A DNA stretch of 64,000 nt from Anisakis pegreffii (taxonomy: Eukaryota; Nematoda; Chromadorea; Rhabditida; Anisakidae), in assembly GCA_035041965.1 (NCBI GenBank), contig JAPYMA010003053.1, positions 62,001 through 126,000 of the forward strand, read 5' to 3'. The notes below the pieces were generated by a model. That model had not been told where the DNA came from. It was given only the letters and a program-made list of their open reading frames with translations, and searched no databases. Shown piece after piece: positions 50,101 through 63,000 of this stretch. The position numbers and the translations under genes were made by a program. Numbering within the stretch: position 1 is the first letter of the stretch; each line of letters begins with the position of its first letter.

Positions 50101-53100
50101 CTTACCTCCCACTCCCTTAATTGTGCTCTTAACTAAATTCCTTAAGGACTGATACATCGGATTCCGTGTTGAGAAGCAACAAACGTTTCATTGTTCTCAG
50201 GAGAAATGAATATGAATCGAATGACTATCAAGTACTTAATGTGACAGATATAGCGCACGTCAGCATACAGCACACGTAAGCCAAACCGATAAAATTATTC
50301 CTTGCAAAAGAGCAAATACGATAATTGAAGAGTCGGGGAACAGAGACAATCAACTTAACGAATGATGTGCATTCGGCTGCGTCATTTCCGTTCTCAATGC
50401 TTGCTCATTCCCAACGAACACGCATTCATGCATATACAAGTGTGAATTGCTCTTTTCCTAGTAACAATTTCAGTTCCGCTGTCGTACATCTTATAATCTC
50501 TTGTGGAATTAAATCTCTGGAATCGTTTCTTCTCATCGTCAATAACCAATTCATTTCTCGCATCGTCAACTAATTGTATGTTGCTTTTTGTGCTCATATC
50601 TGGGCTGATCCATAACGAAAACTTTTTAACTTGTATATATTCTCGTATATCTGTAATATAGGTGTTCTTTTTTTTTCAAGAGTAGAAAGGATACGATACG
50701 GTAGTCGGTTGCAGTTCTAGTTGGTTGATTTATTGCATACATGAGCTTAAGCAATAGATTAGAGACGTAGTTAAGTTTATAGATCGCTGATAAAACTAAC
50801 TGATAATGCGCACACGACTCGGATTCAAGGAAATGCGTTGATGGTGATGGCGATAATGATCACGAAAGATAATGTAAAGGAAAAGTGATATCACTGATCT
50901 TACTTGTGGAAATAATTCAAGATCAGAGACAATTTTTGCTTCGAATCAAATCACTGACATTAGCTGCGATACGATGCGCTTTGTTAATGTGGACGTTTTC
51001 TAGATGAACCTGTTTCTTCATTCATTATTCTTATGCGCATGCATGCATGCTTACGATGTTTACATTAAACCGTTTTGCGAGTTGATCACTCGATAACAAT
51101 ATGAGTGATCGGTAGACAGATATACGAATCATTTTCCGATCATCATGTTAAATCATTAAGCCTTCGTTATTTCATCATCCAGCAACAACACTCCTCACAG
51201 AACAATCAGTTTTATTGGTCTCTGAACCATAGCATGATGCCTCCAAACCAAATCATCAGTTGCTTTTGCACTTTGCAGAGTCCGTCGTTCTCATGCTTCC
51301 AATTATCAAGCAATTCAACAAGATTGCGCAACACTTATGAAATCTTCACAAACATCCTCTCATATACTAGACTTTCAAGTTATGTAAATACAACAACAAG
51401 GAATATTTCGCAACCTATTATCTCATCGTCTAGCGAGTGCAGTGTGAATATGGGGATGTTGTTTACGTGAGACGTTCATAATGGTTGCATTCCGAAGGCG
51501 ACGAAAGGCAAAAGTACATTTTTGGTTTGAAAAAATTGGTTTCGCAAGCCTCGAACAACTAGTGGTGCACTATTTATTCTATTTTGCACCTATCAAACGT
51601 TGCACAAACGCACTCAGCAATATGGATAAAGTACAAAAAACGGACTAGGTCCAAATTTTGCTATGTTTAGCAAAATGTTAATTTTGCTAAACATAGCAAA
51701 ATATGAAGTGAGTTAATTTTGTTAATTTTGCTGTTAATTTTTTTCCAAGTTTTGTTTTCTGTGCATATTCCAATGACGACCAATCACCTCATTTATGCAA
51801 CTCCATTGAAGAGCACGTAAATTGACTTAAAATATAATTCTGAGGCGGTCAACCTTCAAATGTAAAATTTTCACTGAAACTGAAACTCTCTTTTACTACT
51901 GTTTAGATTCATGAACACAAAGCAGTCATACATAACAGATACTCACCAAGAGCGGCCAGTTGCGCCTTCTTTTGAGCAGACAAAATTGCAGCAGCCTCGA
52001 GACGAGATTTGTTGCGTTTCTTGAACGAATGCAGTCGTTTTGTCATCAATTTTGAACACTGCAACAAAATGAGTGATGCGATGAAATGAGATTACTATGG
52101 ATTTGGTTTGAGAATACCTTCTTTATGAACTGGAAATTGATTACCAACTGGGAATACTCGGAAAGGTGACGTTGAGAAATCTCCTTTGAATGCAACTTAT
52201 ATGATGCTCAATTGAAATTATTTTAAGTCGACCGCACAAAGAAACGAAAAAAGATTTGCTTTGTGTCTGATTCAGTGGTTCTCACGTTCGGGCGCTCCAC
52301 TGCCCCTTTTGATATTGTTGCAGACCGCCGCTAACCCCCTCCCCCCACCCCTCCGACACCCCCAAATTATCGAAAACGAGTAATTTCACTTCTTATGAGA
52401 AGCACTGTCCTAGAGCATTGTGTTGCTCAGTACTGCAATTGATTATGATTGCATGAAAAGCTATTGTCTGTGACATGCTCACTTCATACTGATTCAGATG
52501 AATTCTCATTCTTTTTAGACGTGTTGTATTCACTCTCATAGCTATCACATGCGAATATCGTTCTATTGATGAGTTTTTCTCATTCACTTCGTCTCATTTC
52601 ACTTTACAGTTCAAATCAATTTCTTATTCTATAGTACATGCTATTTACTAGATGCGTTGACGAGTGTTGACAGCCGAAACCAACAATACAACAATTCAAT
52701 TGAATTGCTCAACAGTCAAACAATCAATTAGAGAGTGTATTTGATAGAATGAGAATTTGACTTTGATTGTTGAATGAAATGAATGAGAAATTACCAATAA
52801 GAGAACTCTTTCGGTGATAAAAGCTATGAGGGCGATTGTAACAGCAAGGAAGAGAATGAAAACCCTGTTAAAACAGAAAAAAACGTGTTAGGCCCGGAAG
52901 AGATAACGTGTTTACATATCCGAGTTAAAAAACACCATCACTACGACGTTCCACCAAAACATAACAGCTGCACGAAGTATTAATTTCTCGACCTTCTCTA
53001 TTACCCCGTGACACCTCCAAATTACCCAAAATGGGTAATTTCACCTCCTACGAGAACCACTGGTCTAAATGAGTGCTATGATACTTACCGACTGGCATTC

Positions 53101-53358
53101 ACACAAGTTGTAAGGACACTTTGGTGCATGACCCTTCAGAGCCACCTGCTTACCATGTCCGTCACATTTACGACAATACAGCACCCTCGATCGCCAGTTC
53201 GGATCATTTCTGTCGTTCAGTGCATCATCATTCGTCGAGACTGTTGTCGGTGTCGGTGAACTGCTACTTAATCTCGATGATTGCTCGTCGAGTTTCTCTT
53301 CATTTGAATTCGTCATCTTCTGAATAGTATCCATTCTAATAAATTCATTTATCGTCAT
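47179..53358 (-). CDS. DM-domain (DMRT family) transcription factor
   Basis: Five exons, right to left: 53089-53358, 51947-52058, 49240-49382, 48832-49023 and 47179-48507. All phases agree (681 residues). The DM zinc module (residues 62-91) has the exact family spacing C-x2-C-x2-H-x8-H-x3-C-x4-C-x-C-x2-C and includes [15 protein letters not shown]. The last ligand Cys is the first codon of exon 2. A basic recognition-helix region follows ([20 protein letters not shown]). The remaining 500 or more residues are Ser/Thr/Pro/Gln-rich with a poly-Gln run, typical of an activation or interaction region. DM factors control sex-specific and neuronal development. The start is ATG 53358; a GTG three bases upstream is ignored. 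The subtype is not assigned. The intron 52059-53088 carries a transposon, and the intron 49383-51946 carries a foldback repeat. Confidence 0.95.
49790..50475. repeat. Long inverted repeat (foldback element) in a DM-gene intron
   Basis: The left arm (about 49790-49995) and right arm (about 50278-50475) are inverted copies of each other with some mismatches. Matching landmarks are AATTGTTACTAGGAAAAGAG against CTCTTTTCCTAGTAACAATT, GGAACAGAGA against TCTCTGTTCC, and AAGCCAAACCGAT against ATCGGTTTGGCTT. The loop is about 280 bp. This could be a foldback or MITE-type element, or a source of hairpin RNA when the intron is transcribed. Confidence 0.85.
51655..51702. repeat. Perfect 22-bp inverted repeat with 4-nt loop
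   Basis: Arms 51655-51676 and 51681-51702 are exact reverse complements around the loop GTTA, with cores TATGTTTAGC and GCTAAACATA. It lies in an intron of the DM-domain gene, so the intron RNA would contain a 22-bp hairpin. The arm length is like a microRNA stem, but a 4-nt loop and no longer stem argue against a standard precursor. Confidence 0.9.
52273..53062 (+). mobile_element. hAT-like non-autonomous element, copy C (intronic)
   Basis: 790 bp bounded by CAGTGGTTCTCACG and CGAGAACCACTG, with flanking 8-mers GTCTGATT and GTCTAAAT (six of eight identical). It is in the same orientation as copy B, with the same internal blocks. It sits in the intron between the two exons that encode the DM domain, ending 26 bp from the 5' splice site of exon 1. 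Confidence 0.9.
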
Positions 53359-56300
53359 CACGCATTATGCGCTTTAAAGATAACCATTTTATTGACGATT
53401 CACGGTCGCGGTACGCTCGGAATTTGACATTTGATCAAAGTATCTTAGACACATAAACTGAACAGTGTGCTGTGAGATTACAATAAGTCAGTTCATCATT
53501 TATCATGATCCACTCTTATCATGATGCATATAAGATAACAGCTCTATCATAACACTGCTAAGACTGTTGTTCATGCACATGCAAGAATAAAAACGACTGC
53601 GTGCTTAAGTGATGTGCTTGAAGAGGAAGGAACTCGACAAATCCCATGATATCCCATGAACAACAGTCTTTGCTCTATATCAATAAGGGAATTAAAGCCG
53701 ATGACGATGCGGGCAGTCAGTGAATGCGAAAAAGCATTTTTTCAAGCAGTTGATTGTGACAGTATGACAAGACAGAATGCGTAAAATTCAACAAGAAATC
53801 ACATGTAACTTCCCGTCTGCTGTCGTACAATGTGAAATAAAGTGAGATCAAATTATTTATCGATCAAAGGAGCTTTTTTATTTTCTCAAAAGATTTAGTT
53901 CTCAGAACTGGCACTGTCACGAGATTTGTATTTGTGAGATTTCATTAATGACGGTGATTCGAAGATTTTAATTTGATGAAACCTTTTGAAGTATCTTTTG
54001 ATGACAGAAAACTGTGAAATAGTTTAATTTACGAGCGATTAATCCGTCGAATGCTTATCGAGAAATTTCCCTCTCACGCTCGCAAAGCAGAGCTGACCGA
54101 AGAATTAACTCTTCAAGTGAGAATTCCTTCGCGATCACAAATTAATTCAGCCAAGTGAATGCTTGCTTGTATTTGTGAACATCGCTCGAGTCACACGAGA
54201 ACTTGCAGTGCAACGAACCAAATACAATTGTGACGACGCATGCTTCCCTGAATGAATATCTGAATGAATATCAAATTTTCAGTGTTGTACTCTCACCGTA
54301 CGCCACGCATGTAAAGTGTGTGTAATTTTCATTCGAAGTGTAATTATTTGCATTCAGTCATCATCAAAACTGAAACCTAGGACACGACTCAACGCAAACA
54401 TGAAAAACCCCAATAACAGAAATTCCCGAAGTGTTTTGCACTATTGGTCATGACCAAACATTACCATATTACAATGTTAAGCTGAGCAGTTGTTAAGATG
54501 GTGATAGGATCAGTTAATGAATTGATGATTGGGTCAGCAACAAAAAGCAATGATTGATGAGTGCTGTGGATGGATGATAGGCAAAGACAAAGAAGCGCAC
54601 ATCAAAATTAGTGTTAATTTGTGATGAGGTGAAGGGAATGCTTTCAGTCATTCATTAAATTGTGTGATATGGGTGGCATCAAGGCTGAGAGGAGGTTACA
54701 CGAACTCTTCGTGTTGTTCACTTAATGAAGACTGATTGATATGAGTGTTTTTGTGTTTTGAAATGAGTTCTCCAATCAGATTACAATCCGTTTAAACGAA
54801 ATAAACAAATTGTTTTTGCTGGCAATAATTTTTTTCGTGCCTTTGATGTTCTTGCAAACAATGCGCAATGTTTCATTTGAGAGCTTATTACATTCGGAAC
54901 GACATTAACCTGAACATTAACATTTCAACTTTAAAATAACCTTACTACTGTTTTTCGTTTCATCATCGTCAACAGCAGCGTTAACCACAGACAGCTGTTA
55001 GATGATGGATGCTCGCTGAATGCGGATGGCAAAGGTTTTCTTTTTTAACGATCCAATGCTCGCATTGCACATCACCTCATTTGTCTTATTCTAGATCTTT
55101 TTTTGCATCTTGTTACCAACTTTTTCAACGATTCCTGTTGAGAACTTATCGCATCTGTGTTCGTTCGCTTGTCTCGCCGTCATTATTACCACATCGAACT
55201 ATGATCGCTGGATCAAAGCCCGACGTTACTTCTTTTGATTCTAATCAATTCAGTATTACTTACTGATAGGTGGATGAAATTTGATTCAATTGAAATGATG
55301 ATTAAAGAACTCAATGAGATAGAATAATCTGTCAAGTTGGAATGAACTGAAAGTGAAATTGAAGTGCAGCAGTAATTTGAAGAATGAGTGCGAACGAAGA
55401 AGATTCCATTGCAGTGGGATGCAATACAAGTCACTATAAGTACATCAGATAATTCAAAAAAAGAAGTACAATTAAGCATCAAATTGAATTCTTTGCAATC
55501 TCACTGTTGTAAATTTATTTCGAGAAATAATTCCAAAAATACGATTTTGCAATTTTTAATTTCCTCATAAATCCGTTCCCTCAATTGGTTGACTCATTCA
55601 CGTTTTGGTTTTCGTTGCGTAATTCTCTCTGAAATTCCTTCTTCTCACATTCGTACGTTTTTGTTGTTTTCTTACACACATCTTTTTGCACTTTGATAAC
55701 ATTATTCATCACCATACCACACAGAGGTTAACGCGTCCTTCGTATTTTCGACGTTATCATTTCAACTGGAAACATAACGCCTTCGAAGGATCGATCACAT
55801 TTCAGACAATTACGTATTCACTCACACACACGGTCATTCAATCGATCATTTTTCTTTGATTTTCGATTATTTTCGCAAAAACTTCAAGCATCACATTTTC
55901 TGGTCACTTTCTTCGATGTGGTCGTCGTGGCTGTTGTTGCAGAACGGCAACGGCATCGTTGTGGTTCGCTTTCAACAATATTATCTTAGAGAATATTGCT
56001 TTCGATTCATCCAGCTGTATGTTCCCTTCTTCCCTTTTTATAACCGTCGTCAAAATGTTAAGCTGACAGAGAGTAAAATGTTGACGATGGCGCATCAAAT
56101 TTGCAATGTTTATTCGTCGTTCGCACTGAAAAGGAACAAACAAACAAATTTGATTAAACGAATAGCGCTGCTAGCAATTAATCATCACCGCTAGAGTAAA
56201 CGATGAACGAACACTTTTAGGTTAATTGCGACCACAAAATACCAAAAATCACCGAGTGATCGTATCGTCACTGTTCCCTGATCTGTTCTTCACTTCCACA

Positions 56301-57060
56301 TTCTTTCGGTGACCACCGAAAGTAGCGATAAAAAACGCAGCAATGATGAAGAACGCAAACACGGCGTTTTCATTCGCAGATACGAAACACAACATTTATT
56401 TGTCAACGATGTTCCACGTATAATACACTTACATGCAACAACACTGGTCACGTAAAATAATATCATTATTTTAAGGATCATTATTTTCTTCAATAATTCA
56501 AATTTACAATAAAAGTGTTCAACGTTTTATTGACACAATCACTGCAGATTGAAGTATCAGATTGCAAAAAGCTTTAGAAACGCTTCAATGAACCAACCCA
56601 TAACAAACTCTTTTCTCGGCATTTTTTCAGTTTATCTGCAACAAGCATACATGCACTCATATACAAACGCAAACAAACGCGACCAAGCTCACAATCAGAT
56701 GGAGAGATGGATTCGCAGCTTGTTACTGCGTTGATCTTTTGAAGGTTCAACTCGTCGCGTTCTCGAATTCCTAAGCGAAAGAACAAAAAAAAATCTTCGA
56801 AAATTTTCTCATCTCAAGATATGCTCAATTCATCGGGTTGAGTGATGATTGTAATCGTTCAACGATATTTGAAATGATTTCACATTGTTGTTAGATATGA
56901 GATTATCAACACGAAACTTTTTTTTTGGCATCTCTGTGCAATCGGATAGATGGATGGATCAATTCATCGCAAACACAGTGATTATTTGTTCAAAACATCA
57001 GTGCCGATTTGATTGATGGAATAAACTGCTGTTTGTTTTCCATTTATTTGTTCACGTGTA
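53359..57060. other. 5' flank of the DM-domain gene and intergenic DNA
   Basis: Within 200 bp upstream of the DM start lie several GATA-type sites (TTATCATGAT at about 53503 and 53518, AGATAA at about 53533). A 16-bp perfect inverted repeat (53560-53575 and 53655-53670, AAGACTGTTGTTCATG) follows. Farther right there are open frames of up to 112 codons (55856-56194, plus), but none has splice support or a family motif. Confidence 0.4.
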
Positions 57061-57061
57061 G

Positions 57062-57088
57062 CCATCCATCCATCCATCCATCCATCCA
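57062..57088. repeat. (CATC)n microsatellite
   Basis: About six and a half tandem copies of CATC/ATCC. Confidence 0.9.
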
Positions 57089-60000
57089 GACAGTCGTACG
57101 GTGATGGGCAAACTAATTGTAAGGTATTCATCGCAAAAACAAAAGTGCTATCTCAGTGCATCATGTCACTGGAATATAGCAGATCGTTCCTAGGTTCCTT
57201 GACCCCAAATTTCGATTGAAGAAATGCTTGAATTCTCGTTTATCACATAGGTCGTATCAAAATAAAAAGAATAACGTCCACTTAATGGTTCAGTCTAGAA
57301 TAAAGAATTAACTATCAACCAAAGTTTACAGTCCATCTTAAAGACATTTGTGGCGATAGACAAGATGCTATGCAGTTTGCACGCAAAGAAGCCAAGCGGA
57401 ATAGGATGAGATTAAATGGAATGTAAATGAACGTCATATTTAGTGCTTATGCCAAACAGAGATTTGACTGTTCGGCAAGTCGTAAAGACGATATTGAATA
57501 TGGAGTGATCAATGTAGCAGGTAGTGGCGCAAAATGATAGTGATTCAGTGAAAATTGAAAAATGAATCTGAGCGATTTGAGAAATGCAAAGAAATTCGTA
57601 ATATGAAATGGATTATTGGACGCTCAAGGATGTTCTTCTCATTGTTGTTCCTTGCTCTTCAACATTTCCATGAAAGCAAGTGATAACACAAAAGTACTGA
57701 ATGAACGCAAACGTGAAACGCAAAGTAAATTGTCGTCGATATGCGAAAATGTATATTTTATACAAATCTACTTGCAAATGCACACATAATTTGAATTGGC
57801 ATGAGCACGAGTGTATAATAATGTGTGTCTGTTTAAGGACAAGCCAGGCCTACACTTTAGCTGCGGATTGGATTGCTTTCTATTTGGTTAGTTCTGAACG
57901 AAGTAATCATTCAAGCATCAAATGAGAAAGCAAAACGGAATTGAGGGGAGTTCTATGAACGCGGAAAAGACTTTGTTTACTTCATCATTTTCAAGCTGTT
58001 TTTTTCATAGACGATAGCAGCCGGAGCATAGTCATTGCAATTGCTCTAGTGCGGGATATATTTGGCCAATAGAGGCTAAATTCTCCTTCTTCATATTCAT
58101 TGTCATTTCGATTTGTGGAAAGCGTTAAATTTTCTTTATTCATTTGTTACTTAATGGAATTTTTAAAAAGAAAAAACACACACTTATGTCAATCTCACTT
58201 GCATGCAGAAAACACAATCGGTGAATGTTCGCTGCATCAGAATCGAATTTACGCTCTATCTACCCTATACGATTACATTGATACGATGGAATTGCCTTAC
58301 TCATTTCCTTTCATTGACTCGAAAACATTTCTTTTTATTGTCGTACAAGAAATCAGAACTCGAGAAAACTGTGAAAAGCCAATGGGTCGTTTCTACAGAA
58401 CGACCAGATATCCATAGCTAAACACATTAAAATTAAACATTGCATGCTTTAAACGTTGCGAGGAAAAATAAATTCATTGAAAAATGAATATTCTTTTGCA
58501 ACTGAACGTAAATTTCGTCGAAAATGATGGATATTTTATTCATTTGAGCCGAATTAAAGATTAGGTCAAACAGGATAAACATTTTTGCGTTTGTATCTGC
58601 GAGATAGTTTTTCTTTTTGCATCCATGGGATTCAGTTTGAAACGTTGAATTGCTAAATTGTCATTCCTTCTTTCGTCGGAAATTCCATGAAACGCATGTA
58701 GTTGATGCATGGTACGGACACACGATCGAATATCCCTCCTCACTCGTGTTACATTCCAAGAATGGAAGAAGCCATAACTTATCTTAGACGGCCAGTTACC
58801 ACTTTACACTTATACTGACATCACATTCCACATCTCTGATGAAATCTTTGATCAGTTTTAGAACATTGGTCACGTTTCAATGAAAATTCTCATTTCGAAA
58901 GTCTTCAGTGAGTGGAACGACGACGACATTCAACCGATGGCATTCAGTAAATTCAATTAAGTAAGTATCAAAATCGAAGTTCATTTGATGTGCACGCAAT
59001 CGAGCAGGAACTGGTTCAGGTGAACGCGAGCAAAACTAATAAGCTGACTCAGCCTGAAGTAGAATTTTGTTTCAGTTCCTTTTTTGTTTCGATTACTTGA
59101 GTCAGCAAAATAGAGTCAGTATGGTTGGATGAAACAAGAAATCAACAATTCGATGAGAAACGAAACTTCTCAGATAAACTTTCATCGAATGAGATGAAAA
59201 TGAAAAGTGTTACACATCTCAAAAATAGCCTTCAGCATATCAGTTTTCATTTCCAGTTAATTGGAATTATTTACTAGTATTATGCTTGTTGCTGCGATGC
59301 GCTGTCATTGTGAATTGAATGTGCAATAATGGATGTGACAACGCTTGTTTTTACTACTGGGAAATCAAATTACTTACATTCTTCTCGAAATGTTCCAAAA
59401 ACATTCGAATAAATTGAAAAAGTTCGAAGTTCGAGCAAACGATGTCTGCAGTGCGTATGCACTCATATGATATCGAAAACATGCACTTAAGAGCAAACTA
59501 AAAAGCTTCCGGAGACCCGGGAAAGCATAGAAAAAGGATCAGCAAATAATGAACTGCGGGTGTGTGCAATCAAAGGAGATAGACGTTCAGTTGGAGCAAA
59601 CCATTCAACGGAACTCCCGTGAACAGACAGAGCCACAAAACTCACAAAGGCATACGATGGATGGATACGATGAAAATGAGAATTTTATAACCTTGATGAA
59701 AAGTTTGCTTTATTGCAGTGTTATCCTTGACTCAACCGCAGTCGTGACCAATTTCAATCAGTTTTGAAATTGTTCTGATTCTTCGAATACTGTTCTTACG
59801 CTTAACACAGAAAGTCGATTGCGCACTCATTTTGTTGCGTTCGTTCACCAGTGCAGAGTACGAAAATGTTCGCTGTAAAATGGAAGAAATTGGAGACATC
59901 ATCTGGATTGCTGTCATTGTTGTTGTTTCGCGTTCAGGGTAGCAGACCGTTTAATCGCTATCAGACTTGGATTACCTTGAAGTATTTTCGAGTTTGTTTC

Positions 60001-63000
60001 GTGGCTCTGAACCGTGAGTAATTTGAGCTGAACAACTTCGTCATTCATTCATTTCAGCTTGAAAGTAACTCGGATGAATCCATCACATATTTCATTAATT
60101 ACATCGAAGTTTTCTGTCGATTTTTGCACATGACAGAATTTCATTATTCGTTTCTACATGAAGAATGTGTCTCGGAGCAAACTTATGCATCGAATCGCTT
60201 GGTGAACCGAGGTTCAACCGTAGGATGTGCTTGTAGTTCCAGGAGAGAAACTGTATTGAACCGTTCAAGCATCAGCATCATTCAATTCAATACAATCAAT
60301 ACCAGTGTTCGAAAGCATTGGTTTTGAGTTCATCATGAAATATTTCTCGAAATATTATTCATAAATTAATAGTTGAGTTAATAGATGAGCGGCAAGCTTT
60401 TCGAGGTAGTGCTTATCAACTGCACTGAGAATAATACGGCAAATGAATGGAACACATGATGATGTGATGTTCAGAAATGAATGGAAGCTCGAATGGATGA
60501 GGAACTAAGAGATGAGACAATTGAGTTAGAGTTATATACGCGCATTTCGACGAACACTGCAGAAAATCGCATTGCTCATAACTAAAGGCAACTCGAATAG
60601 CGTTCGTTCATGAGCGCCGCAGTGTTCAACGAGCATCGAAATGCTTCAAAAGAGAGCATAAATAGAAACAGAATTACCTCAGTGCTAATATTCCGAGAAC
60701 GCTTTCGAGAAGAATGCGTCGATTGGTGTTTAATAGAAAATCTGAAATGAATGAATGCATTCATTGAAAGACTCATTTTATGTAGATCATTTTTTCGTGA
60801 GAGACAACAAATTTTTTGATCGTTAAGATTTATTGCTCCAAAGATCAACTCTTCGTTCTTTCGCTACAGTATATGTGCGGAAAAAGAAAACAAAACACTT
60901 TTGCATCGCACCTCATCGGTTGTTGTTCCATTAAGTAAGCAGCAACTCACGTTTGGTTTTCACCTATCGCTTGTTTCATCGAAAAATCTCGAAAATCAAA
61001 ACCATTCATCTTGTCTTTTTCAGGTTCATTCACTGCCTCCATCTCTACCGACTGAATGTTGTCTTACGGTAGCTAGCAAGAACCACTAGTCCGTTCATTC
61101 CTTGCAATCATCGTATGATCGCTGAGCAAAGTCATCGTGAACAGTTCAAAGGCTTTCGTTCGAAGGAAGTATCACAGATATGGATGGATACACCTCTTTT
61201 CCCTATCAGAAAATGCTTGCGATACGCAATTCAGTGGTAAATAGATGACTCTTTAAAGAGATTGATATCAAATATGGGCATTTGTTCTAATGTTTGCAGA
61301 AGTCTGACCATGTTTCAATCTCGGGATCGCTTTCCAATCCCGTAACAATCCTGGCATTAGAAAATGATCACAAATGGAAGATAAAATGGTTGTAATGATG
61401 GAAGACGACACACGAACGATGACATTATGAAGTTTTTATTCAACGCTCTTTGAAAAACGAAACCCGATGTGACGCCATTATCTAATGATTTATTTATCAA
61501 TTTCTCAGTTGATTAGTCATCAACTAATGGTGCTAAGTAACAAATACTATTGAATATGGATGAACTGGGAAGGTGTAGTCATATTAGCAAATTTATTGTA
61601 TGTGAAATGCGATGTCTTCTTAAATCTCGAAAGTCTGTAGTTTCTAGACAATAAAGATGGAGTTGAGATCACGAATCAAAAGTTGAAATCCTTGGATTGC
61701 TAGCGCAAACACTAGTTTGTCTGCTCGAAAATTTGGTGCTGAATTCGTTCTCTCAAGGAATCCCCTCGTCTCGTTCTCACCACACTTCAACCGCCACTCA
61801 CCATCAACGAATGAACGATCAGCACCAACCCATCTCATACTTCCTTCCCCATTCACTGCGCAATGAACATTCTAACAAGTCAAACAAGAAACAAACATAA
61901 ACACTCGAGAAATCAAACGTTAAAGATGACCGAATTCATGACGAATGATACCATTTAAAAGCTCTCAATTCATCACACCGCTTCGATTAGAGCAATAAAA
62001 ATCGCGTGAATTAATTATATGTTGCGCTCATACGAGTACCGTAACCAGATGGACCATAACATGAGAACGATAAAGCCAATGTTCTTTGTTTAGTACAACT
62101 TTGATCTTCTTCGACAGAACAACAATCTACCTCAAACAGCCAACCAGCAATCCCAATTCTCAGATTCTCTTCCGCTAACCTTCCATTTCATTTCTCGTTC
62201 CAGGATTCCCTTCAAATCGCACTTCGCAGTTTTCCGATGTCAATTCGAGGTTTACAGATTCGAGTGCAATGTTAAAAGTGAAAAGAATGAATGATAAAAA
62301 TGATGTAAAAACAATATACGATGCACGACGACGCTTGCAAAAGGATGCAGTAATGATGCAATGTTGAACGTACTTCTTTCTACATCTTATCAAGTTACCG
62401 ATGAGATTATTTTGCATGGTTTCAAAAACGGTAAGCGTAATTACAACACTCTCACTTTGACCCTCTAAATGCTTTGACAGTGTTTAAAACATTTCCAAAA
62501 GAACGTTGTGACAACGAAACAATTTATCTGTTCGGTGTAAAATAACTTTTCGAAATTCAGCAACATGGAAGCATTCAGCAAATGAATGGGATACGTTCCA
62601 GTGGTTCCAACAAAGAGAAAACAAATGTTCGGAATTTAGTTCAGAATGCTGAGTTGTTTCTTGACTGTTGTTATCAGTCATGATAAGATCAGTACTGTGC
62701 ACGGCTTCAAGCCAGTGACGATCCACGTGAATGATCCATGAAATTACGTGTGCTGATACGATGGGGATGACTTATTTATGATGCAAAGTCATTCAAGGGA
62801 AAAAGTGTCGTCAGTGGATCGTTTCTGGATGATAACCTATCGATTCTCTGATGAACTGCTATCACAAGATTGTCCTCCTCTCGAGTCTTCAGATGAACGA
62901 TCGCATCGTAGAGAGGAGGAGGTGACGTTCAAATGAGAGCAAACGGCAATGAAATCATGAATACTTTCAACGATGAATTCATTCAATTCTAATAGATTTT

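Noticed and set aside
51105..51470. 121-codon plus-strand open frame
   Set aside because: It lies inside a DM-gene intron, with no splice signals and a composition like the surrounding AT-rich DNA.
51655..51702. microRNA precursor
   Set aside because: The stem is perfect but only 22 bp with a 4-nt loop and no lower stem, unlike typical precursors, so it is kept only as a hairpin.
55856..56194. 112-codon plus-strand frame
   Set aside because: No motif, no splice support, and an overlapping open frame on the other strand.
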